Shown piece by piece: positions 43,501 to 51,434 of a stretch of 64,000 bases of DNA; position 1 is the stretch's first letter; each line of letters starts with the position of its first letter. The notes under the pieces were generated by a model. It did no database searches, was not told the DNA's origin, and was given only the letters and a program-made list of their open reading frames with translations. Origin of the DNA: Acidiferrum sp963745095. Its GTDB lineage: Bacteria > Acidobacteriota > Terriglobia > Acidiferrales > UBA7541. Made by a program: the position numbers and the translations under genes. The stretch lies in assembly GCA_963745095.1 (NCBI GenBank), contig CAVUWC010000001.1:305734-369733 (forward strand). Reading direction: 5' to 3'.

Positions 43501-43564
43501 GGACCTTGCCCTGATTCAGCAGCTTCTGCGCGGATTCGACAAATTTGCTCTTGGTATAGGCCAT
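40514..43564 (-). CDS. large TPR-repeat protein with a Pro/Glu-rich centre
   Basis: 1016 residues. TPR-like pairs run through the first 440 residues (for example VPQAIAEYQQILKFEPRDQV and AIAVYKRIAKLAPEEIRPLE). A long Pro/Glu/Ala-rich segment (about 500-860, with a repeat of EKSIAPEKPAP-like units) follows. Three or four more TPRs end the protein, with NLGIAFREMGLVDEAISEFQ. The start at 43564 gives MAYTKSKFVES; an upstream frame from 43681 is unlikely. It may be a scaffold, but no partner is obvious. Confidence 0.8.
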   Translation of the reverse strand: MAYTKSKFVESAQKLLNQGKVPQAIAEYQQILKFEPRDQVTLMTIGELYIRQGETFQAIDYFERLAQIFVGDGFLTKAIAVYKRIAKLAPEEIRPLEKLADLYVQQGVMSEARPLFLQLAEIHLKNNRQPEAVGLLKKLLLAEPDNLRIQVRLADLYQAMGQSREAVDAYVSAAQRALARGDQAESEKLADKALKIDANCLAATIVKARSFSSQGNLAQAAEALEHVPDLDKGGEQTELLLDLYLKNTNWDKATALALRVLGADSKNFGPAQKIVEALLESGQGDRAMAIIGQIRVPMIDAGEHEVIGRLQNELAGRMPGRLEPLEWLVDFYGRTSDSFRLPDALAHLGDALVVANQLERAKAIFEQLVDRQPDSDSAKRKLDSCLRKMGLLGAEAEPVAPEEDLQAEIPKAPAPKLRPDVEPTFAPVAGDKPEVASTPAEPQLDDETQKFIAQSLTDVDLFASYGLTQKAIGLLEAILRRAPRHTPTLEKLLDFVLGAGDDRRTAELASQLEQIHIERADLRGAERFGELRRRFQRAAGLTDAELAASAAPAQPEPPAATIPEVPMMEVAAEAEPIGEEAVLEFESPVEAEPAPAEPVHASAPSDSSGAQEEVDLSAEWDSMLEDSHPAEPVEKAPPARPAAPVPPPPHEVAAEPVAAEEFSIEEEPVAAAPVAAAPSASHDAGEFELPVEELAAPEQESNSFADISAELPSVHEPENIPAPVEKSHAPAVPEKPPVHEEPVVPEKSIAPEKPAPPKAIEPEPEFELDQDFELVLEPEPLVPAYDQKPPDKPIVVPQPEPEPAAAAKDSVAGPAASGFASDQFLADLAKEIDDLGLDALTPSHSEAAPHAASPKPEEKPAEPVEHSPLKEVFDDFRAELGEMGAEDEDLETHYNLGIAFREMGLVDEAISEFQKVAKATENGKPFRYVMQCCTLLGLAFTDKGQPGIAAIWYERALRVPGIEPESILALRYDLGVAQESAGEPEAALKSFSQVYAMNIDYRDVADRIAALQKPSR

Positions 43565-43875
43565 ACGTGTTCCCGGACAATACGCGGCCCGCGCCTGCAG
43601 GAGGAGAAGCCCTCCGTCCCAAGTGTTGGAAAGGCAGACAGAAGCCGTGCTTGCTAACGCTAGCAGGCAGGGAAAAGGCAAGTCAACGAACCCAGAAGAG
43701 GGTGTGAGCAGCCAGTTATCCCCGTTAGGACTAGGAAACTAGTAGGCGAAGCCAAGGCGAAGCGGGGTAGAGGCGCTTTTCCGGCTTTTGCAGGCAAAGC
43801 GGAGAGAAACGGAGGCAAGCGGCAAAGACGGAGGTTCCCTTGAATTTCGAGAACAACAGCACAGGAAATAGTTTT
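43565..43875. other. gene-free gap of 311 bases
   Basis: Between the TPR gene and the SGNH-type gene on the minus strand. It includes a short inverted stretch at about 43652-43672 (GCTAACGCTAGC) but no T-run and no gene that I can support. Confidence 0.4.
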
Positions 43876-45036
43876 CTACTTGCGCAGGTTGAAGATTTCG
43901 TCGGCGGCGATGGCGGTGCCGTTGCCGTTCCAGTGCGTGTCATCCAGAAAATAAAGATATTTATTCTGGTCGAGAAGGAGCGCTGCGTCGTGAGCAAAGC
44001 GGGGTTCGAGGGAGACGGTGCGGACGCCAGCATTTTGGAGCGCACTCGCGAGATCCTCCAGAGTTTTGCGCGATCCGGAGACATCGCGCGGTTGGGCTAG
44101 CAGAGGCGCGTAGATGGTGGGGCGGTCGGGAACGAGGAGAACAACGAAGTCGAGGCCGTCGTTCCGCAATTGCGCGGAATACCAGGCGAAATAGGCCGCC
44201 CAACCGTCTGCTGCTTTGCGCGGATCGGTTGGAGATTTAAATTCCGCAGGTAGAAAGACGATGGGTTCACCGTTGCGGAGCTTCTCTTGGATCACAAAGG
44301 CCTCAAAAGAATTTGGCAGCAGGATATCGTCCTGGATTTTCTTTTCGAGCTTGGCCGAAATCGCTTGCAGCGGGGAAGAGTGGAGCTCATTGAGCGGAGT
44401 TCCAAGGCGGTCCGTCCATTCCTGGCCCAAAGCGCGAAAGAAAAATGTTTGGGCTGCGCCGCGCGCACCGTCTGGAGTGGCGGACGGCGGATCCTGGAGT
44501 GCGCGGGATTCCAGAAACTCGAAAACGACCAGTCCGTGATGAAGACCGATGCGTTGAGCAACGGCTTCGAGACTGCGCAGATGGAGCGGTTGTGGTGAAC
44601 CGGCGTTGTAGAAGTAGCCGCCGAAGCGCTGGGTGAGTTGGGCGGAGAGCGACTGGTCTTCGGGGAGCTCGCTGCCAACAGCGAATGAATCACCAATCAC
44701 GATGCCAATGGGGTTGCCTCTTGTAAGTCCTGGCGGATTGTGAAAGCCATATGCATCGGTCGTGAAGTCGACGGAGTGATAGTGGCGCAGGGAAGGAAGG
44801 TTACCGATACTGGCGACGACACCGTAAGAATTGTCGCGGTGATAGTGCTTGTTGGGGATGAATGGGCCGACCGCATTTGGACGATGGCGGGGCATCGCTT
44901 CCCAAGCCCGAAACGTCAGGGGGCCAAGCGGAACGAAACGCAGTGCGAGATCCAAGAGGAAGAAGAAGAGCATCAGCCGCGGTAAGAGGCGCCCGATGCT
45001 CCAGATGCTCGCCGGATTGGTTGTTGTGCGGTTCAC
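43876..45036 (-). CDS. AlgX/AlgJ-like SGNH-type acetyltransferase partner
   Basis: 386 residues. An N-terminal membrane anchor (LMLFFFLLDLALRFVPLG) is followed by GIVIGDSFAVGSELPEDQ (the GDS-Ser motif) and the C-terminal FLDDTHWNGNGTAIA (the Asp-His pair). The family attaches acetyl groups to exported polysaccharides and works with an AlgI-type MBOAT protein, which is the next upstream gene. The 28-base gap indicates one operon. Confidence 0.8.
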   Translation of the reverse strand: MNRTTTNPASIWSIGRLLPRLMLFFFLLDLALRFVPLGPLTFRAWEAMPRHRPNAVGPFIPNKHYHRDNSYGVVASIGNLPSLRHYHSVDFTTDAYGFHNPPGLTRGNPIGIVIGDSFAVGSELPEDQSLSAQLTQRFGGYFYNAGSPQPLHLRSLEAVAQRIGLHHGLVVFEFLESRALQDPPSATPDGARGAAQTFFFRALGQEWTDRLGTPLNELHSSPLQAISAKLEKKIQDDILLPNSFEAFVIQEKLRNGEPIVFLPAEFKSPTDPRKAADGWAAYFAWYSAQLRNDGLDFVVLLVPDRPTIYAPLLAQPRDVSGSRKTLEDLASALQNAGVRTVSLEPRFAHDAALLLDQNKYLYFLDDTHWNGNGTAIAADEIFNLRK

Positions 45037-45064
45037 TTGTTTTGCGCCTGCTCCTTAGAGACCC

Positions 45065-46456
45065 TCAAAACTGAAAATAGAGAAACGGAGACTGCTGGCC
45101 GGATGCGATGGCCAGAAGAGCTGCCGTGTATCCGAGACTGAGACCTGCGACGGTCCATAAGTCCCATTCGTGATTCATTTCAAAAGTGTTGGGCGCAAAG
45201 TGCGCAATGGCGGCGGCGATGGCCAAAGCCGCGAGCAAACCGATAAGCCCAGGAAAGAGCGCGCCAGCAGAGAAACTGAACATGCGCGCGAGCATCGCAG
45301 CGGCGACAGAGAAATTGTCCGAGCGAAAGAAAACCCAGCCGATCACTACGAGAAAGAAGGTGCTGACGCGCTGAAGAACCACGGGCAGACGGTCCCAGAA
45401 TCTGCCAAACAGCTTGTAGAGACAGAGCAAGACACCGTGATAGCCGCCCCAAAAGACAAAAGTCCAGTTGGCGCCATGCCAGAGGCCGCCCAGGAGCATG
45501 GTAATCATGAGATTGCGATAGACAAGCCAGTTCGAGGAGACGCGGCTGCCTCCGAGCGGAATGTAGAGATAGTCGCGCAGACAGGTGGATAGCGAAATGT
45601 GCCAGCGGCGCCAGAAATCGGCGATGTTCAGCGCTTTATAAGGCGAGTTGAAATTCTGGGGAAGGCGGATGCCGAAGAGATAGCCGAGGCCGACGGCCAT
45701 GTCGCTGTAGCCAGAAAAGTCGAAATAGATTTGATACGTGTAGCCAAGTACGCAGAGCCATGCGCCGAGCGTGGAGAGATGCGCTACATCCTTCCAGGCG
45801 GGATTGATGACGGCGGCGATGGTGTCGGCGAGTAGAACCTTCTTCATCATGCCGATGGCGAAGAAAGACCAGCCAATATTCAGCCAGCGAGTGCGATCGG
45901 CGTGATCGAGATTGTCCAGATCGGCTTCGACCTGGCGGAAGCGAACGATTGGCCCTGCGACTAGCTGCGAAAAAAGCGAGACGTAGCAGGAAAATTCCCA
46001 GAAGTTGCGTGTGGGTGTGATGACGCCGCGGTATGCGTCCACCATGTAGCTGATGGTGTGAAAGGTGTAGAACGAAATCCCAACGGGGAGAATGATATTC
46101 AGCGCGGGCGGATGAATGGGCACATGGAGCCACGCCGAAAGCTCGGCGAAGCTGGATACCGTGAAATTAAAATACTTAAAGAAGCCGAGCAGAAGAAGGT
46201 CGATGGTGACGGGAATGACCAGGAAGAGTTTGCGGCGGCGGGGATCGGCGGCGCTGAGCATGCCGAGACCGGCAAAGTAGCTGACCGCCGTCGAGAAGGC
46301 CATGAGCGCGCAGAACTTGTAGTTCCACGTGCCATAAAAAATGTAACTGGCGACGGTAAGCCAAATGTAGCGGTGTTTTTTTGTGCGGAGGCGCCAGAAT
46401 CCGAAGTAAACGATCGGCAAGAAAAGAAAGAGAAAGACTAGGCTGTTGAAGAGCAT
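45065..46456 (-). CDS. AlgI-type membrane-bound O-acyltransferase (MBOAT)
   Basis: 463 residues with about ten membrane helices, including YIWLTVASYIFYGTWNYKFC and INIILP-like segments. The MBOAT catalytic histidine is in MITMLLGGLWHGANWTFVFW, and the RWHISLSTCLRDYLYIPLGG motif is typical of AlgI/DltB proteins. It moves acetyl groups across the membrane, with the downstream SGNH partner as the probable acceptor enzyme. The acetylated polysaccharide is unknown. Confidence 0.92.
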   Translation of the reverse strand: MLFNSLVFLFLFLPIVYFGFWRLRTKKHRYIWLTVASYIFYGTWNYKFCALMAFSTAVSYFAGLGMLSAADPRRRKLFLVIPVTIDLLLLGFFKYFNFTVSSFAELSAWLHVPIHPPALNIILPVGISFYTFHTISYMVDAYRGVITPTRNFWEFSCYVSLFSQLVAGPIVRFRQVEADLDNLDHADRTRWLNIGWSFFAIGMMKKVLLADTIAAVINPAWKDVAHLSTLGAWLCVLGYTYQIYFDFSGYSDMAVGLGYLFGIRLPQNFNSPYKALNIADFWRRWHISLSTCLRDYLYIPLGGSRVSSNWLVYRNLMITMLLGGLWHGANWTFVFWGGYHGVLLCLYKLFGRFWDRLPVVLQRVSTFFLVVIGWVFFRSDNFSVAAAMLARMFSFSAGALFPGLIGLLAALAIAAAIAHFAPNTFEMNHEWDLWTVAGLSLGYTAALLAIASGQQSPFLYFQF

Positions 46457-46592
46457 GCTCTGGCGTCAGAGTTGATCGCTGCGAGCCACCGTGAAGAAAT
46501 GGCCGCAGACAGTCTCCGGTGGGGACGATGATAAACGCATCAGCACCGATTTGCTAAAAGAATGACGCGATAGCGAAGAGCAAAGGAGCCCG

Positions 46593-47999
46593 CTATTTTT
46601 CGGACGCCCAGTAAATCGCAGACCCGTGGGCCGGGAGCGTGACTTCGACAAATTCCTTGGAACCCATGTCTGTGTGTTCCCAGATGTCGCGAAGTTTGTA
46701 GTCAGAGTGCTTCAACCCCAATTCCTTCCAGGAGTAGTGAAACGACTGCGGGGCCGCGTCGAGATTGAAAACGGCAACATAGGCGCCATCGCCGGATTCG
46801 GGAGTGGATAGCCAGACGGTGGCTTTGTCGGTCGAGATGACGGCGTGGCTCCCAGTGGAATGCTGATCGACGCCGATTAACTCCGCATTGGTGAGCATGG
46901 ACTGCGTCCATTCATCGGACAGGGTGAGATTACCTCCCATCATGAGCGGCGAGCGAAAAATGGACCAAAGCGTGAGCAGGGTACGCTGCTCGTCATGGGT
47001 GAGGCGCGTGGTACGCGGCTTCTCCCAGCCCGCGACTGGTTCCAGGCGGCCGAGCGGAAGCATATCCGCATCCGGCCAGTGTCCGGGACCAGAGATGGCG
47101 GCCCATTTCGCGGCGCGGGCAAATTGATTTCTGACTCCTTGCGGGAAATCTTTGTCGCTAAGCCAGACATCCCATACGTCGTCCGAGATGCGCCACATTT
47201 GAGAGTAGCGGCTCAGCTCCGCGGCTTTATCCAGAGGAGCCGGCCCGGGGGAAAGGCTGAGAACGATGGGACGGCGAACTTTGCGAAGCGCTCCGCTGAG
47301 GATGCGAATTTCGTCGCCCTTGTAAGGGTGGCTGGAAATGCAATCGACCTTGAGGAAGTCGACGCCCCAACCGGAGTAGAGCTTGGCGATGGAATCGTAG
47401 TAGGCCTGCGCGGCGGGGGAGCGCGTGTTGAGGCCGTAGTTGTATGTGTTCCATGGACAAGAGTCGCTGACATCCGCGGCGGCCTTGGCGTGATACGCGC
47501 TACCTGCGATCGGCAGGTTTTTGCGCACTGCTTCTTTTGGAATGCCCCGCAAAATGTGGATGCCGAATTTAAGGCCGAGCGAATGAACATAGTCGGCGAG
47601 CGGTTTGAAGCCAGCGCCATTTTCGGCTGAAGGAATGCTGTTGACGGCGGGAATGTAGCGGCCATAGGCATCGAGGCTGAATTCGGGGGCGCCCCCATTC
47701 GTTTCGGTGGAGTGATTCGTCACGTACCAGCCTTCGTCCACGACAATGTATTCCCAGCCGTAGGATTTTAGATGTTGGGCCATCCAGGCGGCGTTTGCTT
47801 TAATGTCGGATTCGGTGACGGTTTCGGCATAGGAATCCCAACTGTTCCAGCCCATCGGCGGAGTGGCGGCGAGCAAAGTCTTTCCCTCGCCATCCGTGGA
47901 ATTGGCGGCGACTTGCGCGGCGAGAGTCCAAAAACTGAAAAGCAAGCAACACGCCGAAGAAAGTATCAGAGCGGGGCGCGCAGACCATTTCCTATGCAT
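46593..47999 (-). CDS. GH27 alpha-galactosidase (secreted)
   Basis: 468 residues with a signal peptide (ALILSSACCLLFSFWTLAA). The family opening is TPPMGWNSWDSYAETVTE, then GWEYIVVDEGWYV, the nucleophile region WGVDFLKVDCISSHPY, and the acid region QMWRISDDVWDVW. The C-terminal beta domain (VWLSTPESGDGAYVAVFNLD) is present. It cleaves alpha-galactosides. The start at 47999 has AGAGGT upstream; an earlier reading from 48236 includes rnhB sequence. Confidence 0.9.
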   Translation of the reverse strand: MHRKWSARPALILSSACCLLFSFWTLAAQVAANSTDGEGKTLLAATPPMGWNSWDSYAETVTESDIKANAAWMAQHLKSYGWEYIVVDEGWYVTNHSTETNGGAPEFSLDAYGRYIPAVNSIPSAENGAGFKPLADYVHSLGLKFGIHILRGIPKEAVRKNLPIAGSAYHAKAAADVSDSCPWNTYNYGLNTRSPAAQAYYDSIAKLYSGWGVDFLKVDCISSHPYKGDEIRILSGALRKVRRPIVLSLSPGPAPLDKAAELSRYSQMWRISDDVWDVWLSDKDFPQGVRNQFARAAKWAAISGPGHWPDADMLPLGRLEPVAGWEKPRTTRLTHDEQRTLLTLWSIFRSPLMMGGNLTLSDEWTQSMLTNAELIGVDQHSTGSHAVISTDKATVWLSTPESGDGAYVAVFNLDAAPQSFHYSWKELGLKHSDYKLRDIWEHTDMGSKEFVEVTLPAHGSAIYWASEK

Positions 48000-48043
48000 T
48001 AGCTTGACCTCTAGTGTTTCCGGCGGAGATTTTATGTGACGCA

Positions 48044-48694
48044 CTAAGAAAGTGGTAGCGGAGTTTGCGTTGCTCCGGCGGCCCAGCAGTTTGATTCGCG
48101 CACGGGCGCGAACGAATGGCGATGAAGCGGCGAGGGACCATGCCGGCGGAGCGCCTCCAGATGGTCGGGGGTGCCATAACCTTTGTGGCGAGCAAGCCCG
48201 TATTCCGGGTAGACGGCGTCCCACTTTTCCATGCAAGCGTCGCGATGGGTTTTGGCGAGGATGGAAGCGGCCGCGATGGAAACGCTGCGGGCGTCACCCT
48301 TGATGAGCGACTTCTGCTCGATGAGGACATCAAGTTGCATGGCGTCGATGAGCAAATAATCCGGCTGAATGGAGAGTTGCTGCAGCGCGGCGGTCATGGC
48401 CTGGCGGCTGGCTTGGTAGATGTTCCAGGCGTCGATGCGCTGGGCATCGATTTCGGCAACGGCCCAGGCCAGGGCGTGCTCGCGGATGCGTTCGGCAAGT
48501 TCCGTGCGGCGCTCGACGGGAAGTTTTTTCGAATCGTCGAGGCCGACAATGCGGCGCTTGGGATTGAGAATGACCGCGGCCGCGACTACCGGACCGAAGA
48601 GCGCTCCGCGACCGGCCTCATCAAGACCGGCAATGCGCATCCAGCCGAGTTGTCGCGCCGCTCGCTCGAAACGGGAAGAGCAGAGACGGCTCAT
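48044..48694 (-). CDS. rnhB: ribonuclease HII
   Basis: 216 residues that remove RNA from RNA-DNA hybrids. The catalytic motif LDEAGRGALFGPVVAAAVI is near residue 24. Further family motifs are GLDDSKKLP, ASILAKTHRDACM and GLARHKGYGTPDHLEALRRH. In many genomes rnhB follows trmD and rplS; here those genes lie 9-12 kb away. It lies 44 bases before the GH27 start in the same direction. Confidence 0.95.
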   Translation of the reverse strand: MSRLCSSRFERAARQLGWMRIAGLDEAGRGALFGPVVAAAVILNPKRRIVGLDDSKKLPVERRTELAERIREHALAWAVAEIDAQRIDAWNIYQASRQAMTAALQQLSIQPDYLLIDAMQLDVLIEQKSLIKGDARSVSIAAASILAKTHRDACMEKWDAVYPEYGLARHKGYGTPDHLEALRRHGPSPLHRHSFAPVRESNCWAAGATQTPLPLS

Positions 48695-48733
48695 TGGCGG
48701 AGGATTTTAGCACGGCGCGCGGGCCGGACAAGA

Positions 48734-51409
48734 TTACTCGTGACGCAGAGCGGTAATGGGATCGACCTGCATGGCTCTGCGGGCCGGCATGTAGTTTGCG
48801 GCGAGCGCTACGATCGTCAGCAGAAGAGTGACGCCAGCAAACGTGATTGGATCGATTGGCCGGACGCCATAGAGCACTTTGACCATCAGCCGTGAAAGCA
48901 GCAAGGCTCCTGCGATGCCTGCGGCCGAGCCCACTAGCGCAAGCACCATTCCCTGCCGCACAACGAGCCGGAACACATCGTTGCGGCTCGCGCCAAGTGA
49001 AATGCGAATCCCAATCTCGTGGGTGCGCCGGGAAACCGAATAACTCATAACGCCGTAGATTCCCACCGCGGCCATCACCAGCGCGACGACAGCGAATATG
49101 CCGAGCAGCAGCATCTCGAAGCGCGGCTGCGCATTGGCATCGGCAACGACGGCGTCCATGGTCAAGACCTGGGAGATCGGCAAATTGCGGTCCAGCGACC
49201 ACACCGTGTTCTTCACGGTGGACACGAGAGCGCCCGGAGCTCTGGATGTGCGCACGACTAGAGTGATGTACGACATATGGACCGTCGATTCCCCGCGCGC
49301 GCCAGCTTCTCCCAGAAAATCCCGGTTCTGAAATGCCGCGAGATAGGCCTCGGGGAAAGGCGGTGCAGCCCAGTCCTCCTGCTTGGCATTTTTCGCGACA
49401 CCGATGACCGTCAACCACGTTGGAGAACGGCTGCCACCGAAGTCAAACGAGATGTGTTTTCCGAGCGGATCTCCGCCAGGCCAGTAGGTGCGAGCTGCTT
49501 CCTCGTTGATGATCACAACGCCGGGTGCGGTGGCGTTGTCCACAGCGGAAATGTCGCGGCCCCGGATCAGGGGCAGCCTCATCGTCTGGAAATACCCTGG
49601 CGTGGCGATACGGTACGCTGCCAAGGGTGCTTCCCCCGGGCGAGGTTTTGGACGGCCCTCGATCAGAAATGGCCAGCCCCATAAATCGCCTGCCAAGGGC
49701 AAGTGATTGATCCCGCCGGCTGCTTCCACACCAGGCAGAGCTCGGACCTGCTCGAGAAGCTGCTGGTAGAAGATCGCTCGCCGATTTGGGTCGGCCTCGT
49801 TCGATCCAGCGACCGAGACCACCATCGAGAGAACGTTGTGTGGATTGAATCCGGGGTCAACCGATTGCAGCGCAAAGAAACTGCGGATCATCAAACCTGC
49901 TCCGACGAGCAACATGAGTGCGAGCGCGAATTCGGACGCTACCAGGAAGGTGCGCAGGCGATTGCGGCCGACGCTCTCGCCGGCCCCGCGGCCGCCCTCT
50001 TTTAGCGCGTCGCTCAGGTTGACGGTGCTCGCCTGCATCGCCGGGACCAATCCAAACACCAAGCCGGTGATCACGCTGACCGCGAGCAGGAACACAACAA
50101 CGCGAGCGTCGATCGTCACGGTCTCGACACGGGGAATGTCCGCGGGGCTCAACGCGACCAGTGCATGCGTTCCCCAAGTCGCAAGCAGAAGACCGGCACA
50201 GGCGCCCATGGCCGTAAGCAGCAGATTTTCTGTCAGGAACTGCCGGACCACACGCGCGCGCGGAGCGCCAAGAGCAGCGCGCACGGCAATTTCTTTCTGG
50301 CGAGCAGCGGCGCGGGCCAGCAACATATGCGCGACGTTGGCGCAAGCGATTAAGAGCACGAATCCCACGGCTCCCAGGAGGACCAGCAGTGGAACTTGGA
50401 CCTTTCCGACGACTTGCTCCAGGAGAGGTGTCACCGCGACGTCGCGGTTTGTGCCTGGGAATTGCTGCTCTAGTCGCGCGGTGAGTGTTGCAATCTCAAC
50501 GCGAGCCTGCGCGAGCGTGACCCCAGGCTTGAGCCGCGCGAAGATTCGCAAACTGTTGCCGCCACGGTCGTGGATTCGCTCGCCAAATGCAATCGGCACC
50601 CACAACTCCGCGTGCGTGGCCCAAAAGGGTGCAAACCTGAATTCGCGGGGCATAACACCAACGACGGTGTATAGCTCACCGTCAAGTTTGATCGCCTTCC
50701 CGATCACGTTCCCATCTCCGGCGAAACGCCGCTGCCAGAGTCGGTAGCTCAGAATGACCTCGTGCTCTGCGCCTTTTTGATCCTCTTCCACCGTGAACAC
50801 TCTGCCCAATTGTGGCTCGGCGCCGAGCATAGGGAAAAGGTTCTGCGTCACCTTGAGCCCTGGAATATGTTCGGGTGAATCGACATCGGTCAAATTCGGC
50901 GACCAGTACTCCGCAGCGGCCATGGCTTCGAACGAACCGCTCTGCTCGCGCCAGTCGGTGTAGTTGCCGGCGGAGACGGGACTCGCGCCGTCATGCAAGA
51001 GAGTGACCAGCCTATCAGAATCCTTGTAAGTCAACGGGCGAAGCAACACAGCGTCCACGACACTGAAAATCGCCGCGTTGGCGCCGATGCCGAGAGCGAG
51101 GGTGAGGACCGCGACACAGGTGAAGCCGGGATTTTTCGCGAACATGCGCGCGCCGAAGCGGATGTCTTGGAGCAGCGTTTCCAGGAACGGGAGGCCGCGA
51201 CGTTCACGATAGAGTTCTTTGGTTTGTTCCACGCCGCCGAATTCGCGGCGTGCGGCGTGGCGCGCTTCATCTGGAGTCATTCCACCGCGAATGTTTTCTT
51301 CGGTGAGTGCTTCGAGATGAGCGTGCAGCTCGACATCGAGCTCGGTCTCGCGACGGTTTTTGCCAAACAGACCTTTGATTCGAAGAGCCAGGATGCGCAA
51401 CCAAGTCAT
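48734..51409 (-). CDS. ADOP-type MacB-like ABC permease, 891 residues
   Basis: N-terminal PadR-linked segment of about 80 residues (LDVELHAHLEALTEENIRGG, RREFGGVEQTKELY), then an FtsX/MacB permease half with GARMFAKNPGFTCVAVLTLA and a large periplasmic domain. The second half has VSRRTHEIGIRISLGASRND and the last motif, ARRAMQVDPITALRHE. Both halves are complete. In acidobacteria such ADOP permeases form pairs. This one and the next share the layout but are clearly diverged. A cognate ATPase gene is not nearby. Confidence 0.88.
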   Translation of the reverse strand: MTWLRILALRIKGLFGKNRRETELDVELHAHLEALTEENIRGGMTPDEARHAARREFGGVEQTKELYRERRGLPFLETLLQDIRFGARMFAKNPGFTCVAVLTLALGIGANAAIFSVVDAVLLRPLTYKDSDRLVTLLHDGASPVSAGNYTDWREQSGSFEAMAAAEYWSPNLTDVDSPEHIPGLKVTQNLFPMLGAEPQLGRVFTVEEDQKGAEHEVILSYRLWQRRFAGDGNVIGKAIKLDGELYTVVGVMPREFRFAPFWATHAELWVPIAFGERIHDRGGNSLRIFARLKPGVTLAQARVEIATLTARLEQQFPGTNRDVAVTPLLEQVVGKVQVPLLVLLGAVGFVLLIACANVAHMLLARAAARQKEIAVRAALGAPRARVVRQFLTENLLLTAMGACAGLLLATWGTHALVALSPADIPRVETVTIDARVVVFLLAVSVITGLVFGLVPAMQASTVNLSDALKEGGRGAGESVGRNRLRTFLVASEFALALMLLVGAGLMIRSFFALQSVDPGFNPHNVLSMVVSVAGSNEADPNRRAIFYQQLLEQVRALPGVEAAGGINHLPLAGDLWGWPFLIEGRPKPRPGEAPLAAYRIATPGYFQTMRLPLIRGRDISAVDNATAPGVVIINEEAARTYWPGGDPLGKHISFDFGGSRSPTWLTVIGVAKNAKQEDWAAPPFPEAYLAAFQNRDFLGEAGARGESTVHMSYITLVVRTSRAPGALVSTVKNTVWSLDRNLPISQVLTMDAVVADANAQPRFEMLLLGIFAVVALVMAAVGIYGVMSYSVSRRTHEIGIRISLGASRNDVFRLVVRQGMVLALVGSAAGIAGALLLSRLMVKVLYGVRPIDPITFAGVTLLLTIVALAANYMPARRAMQVDPITALRHE

Positions 51410-51434
51410 GTTTGTACTCCCCTTCGGGCGTTCA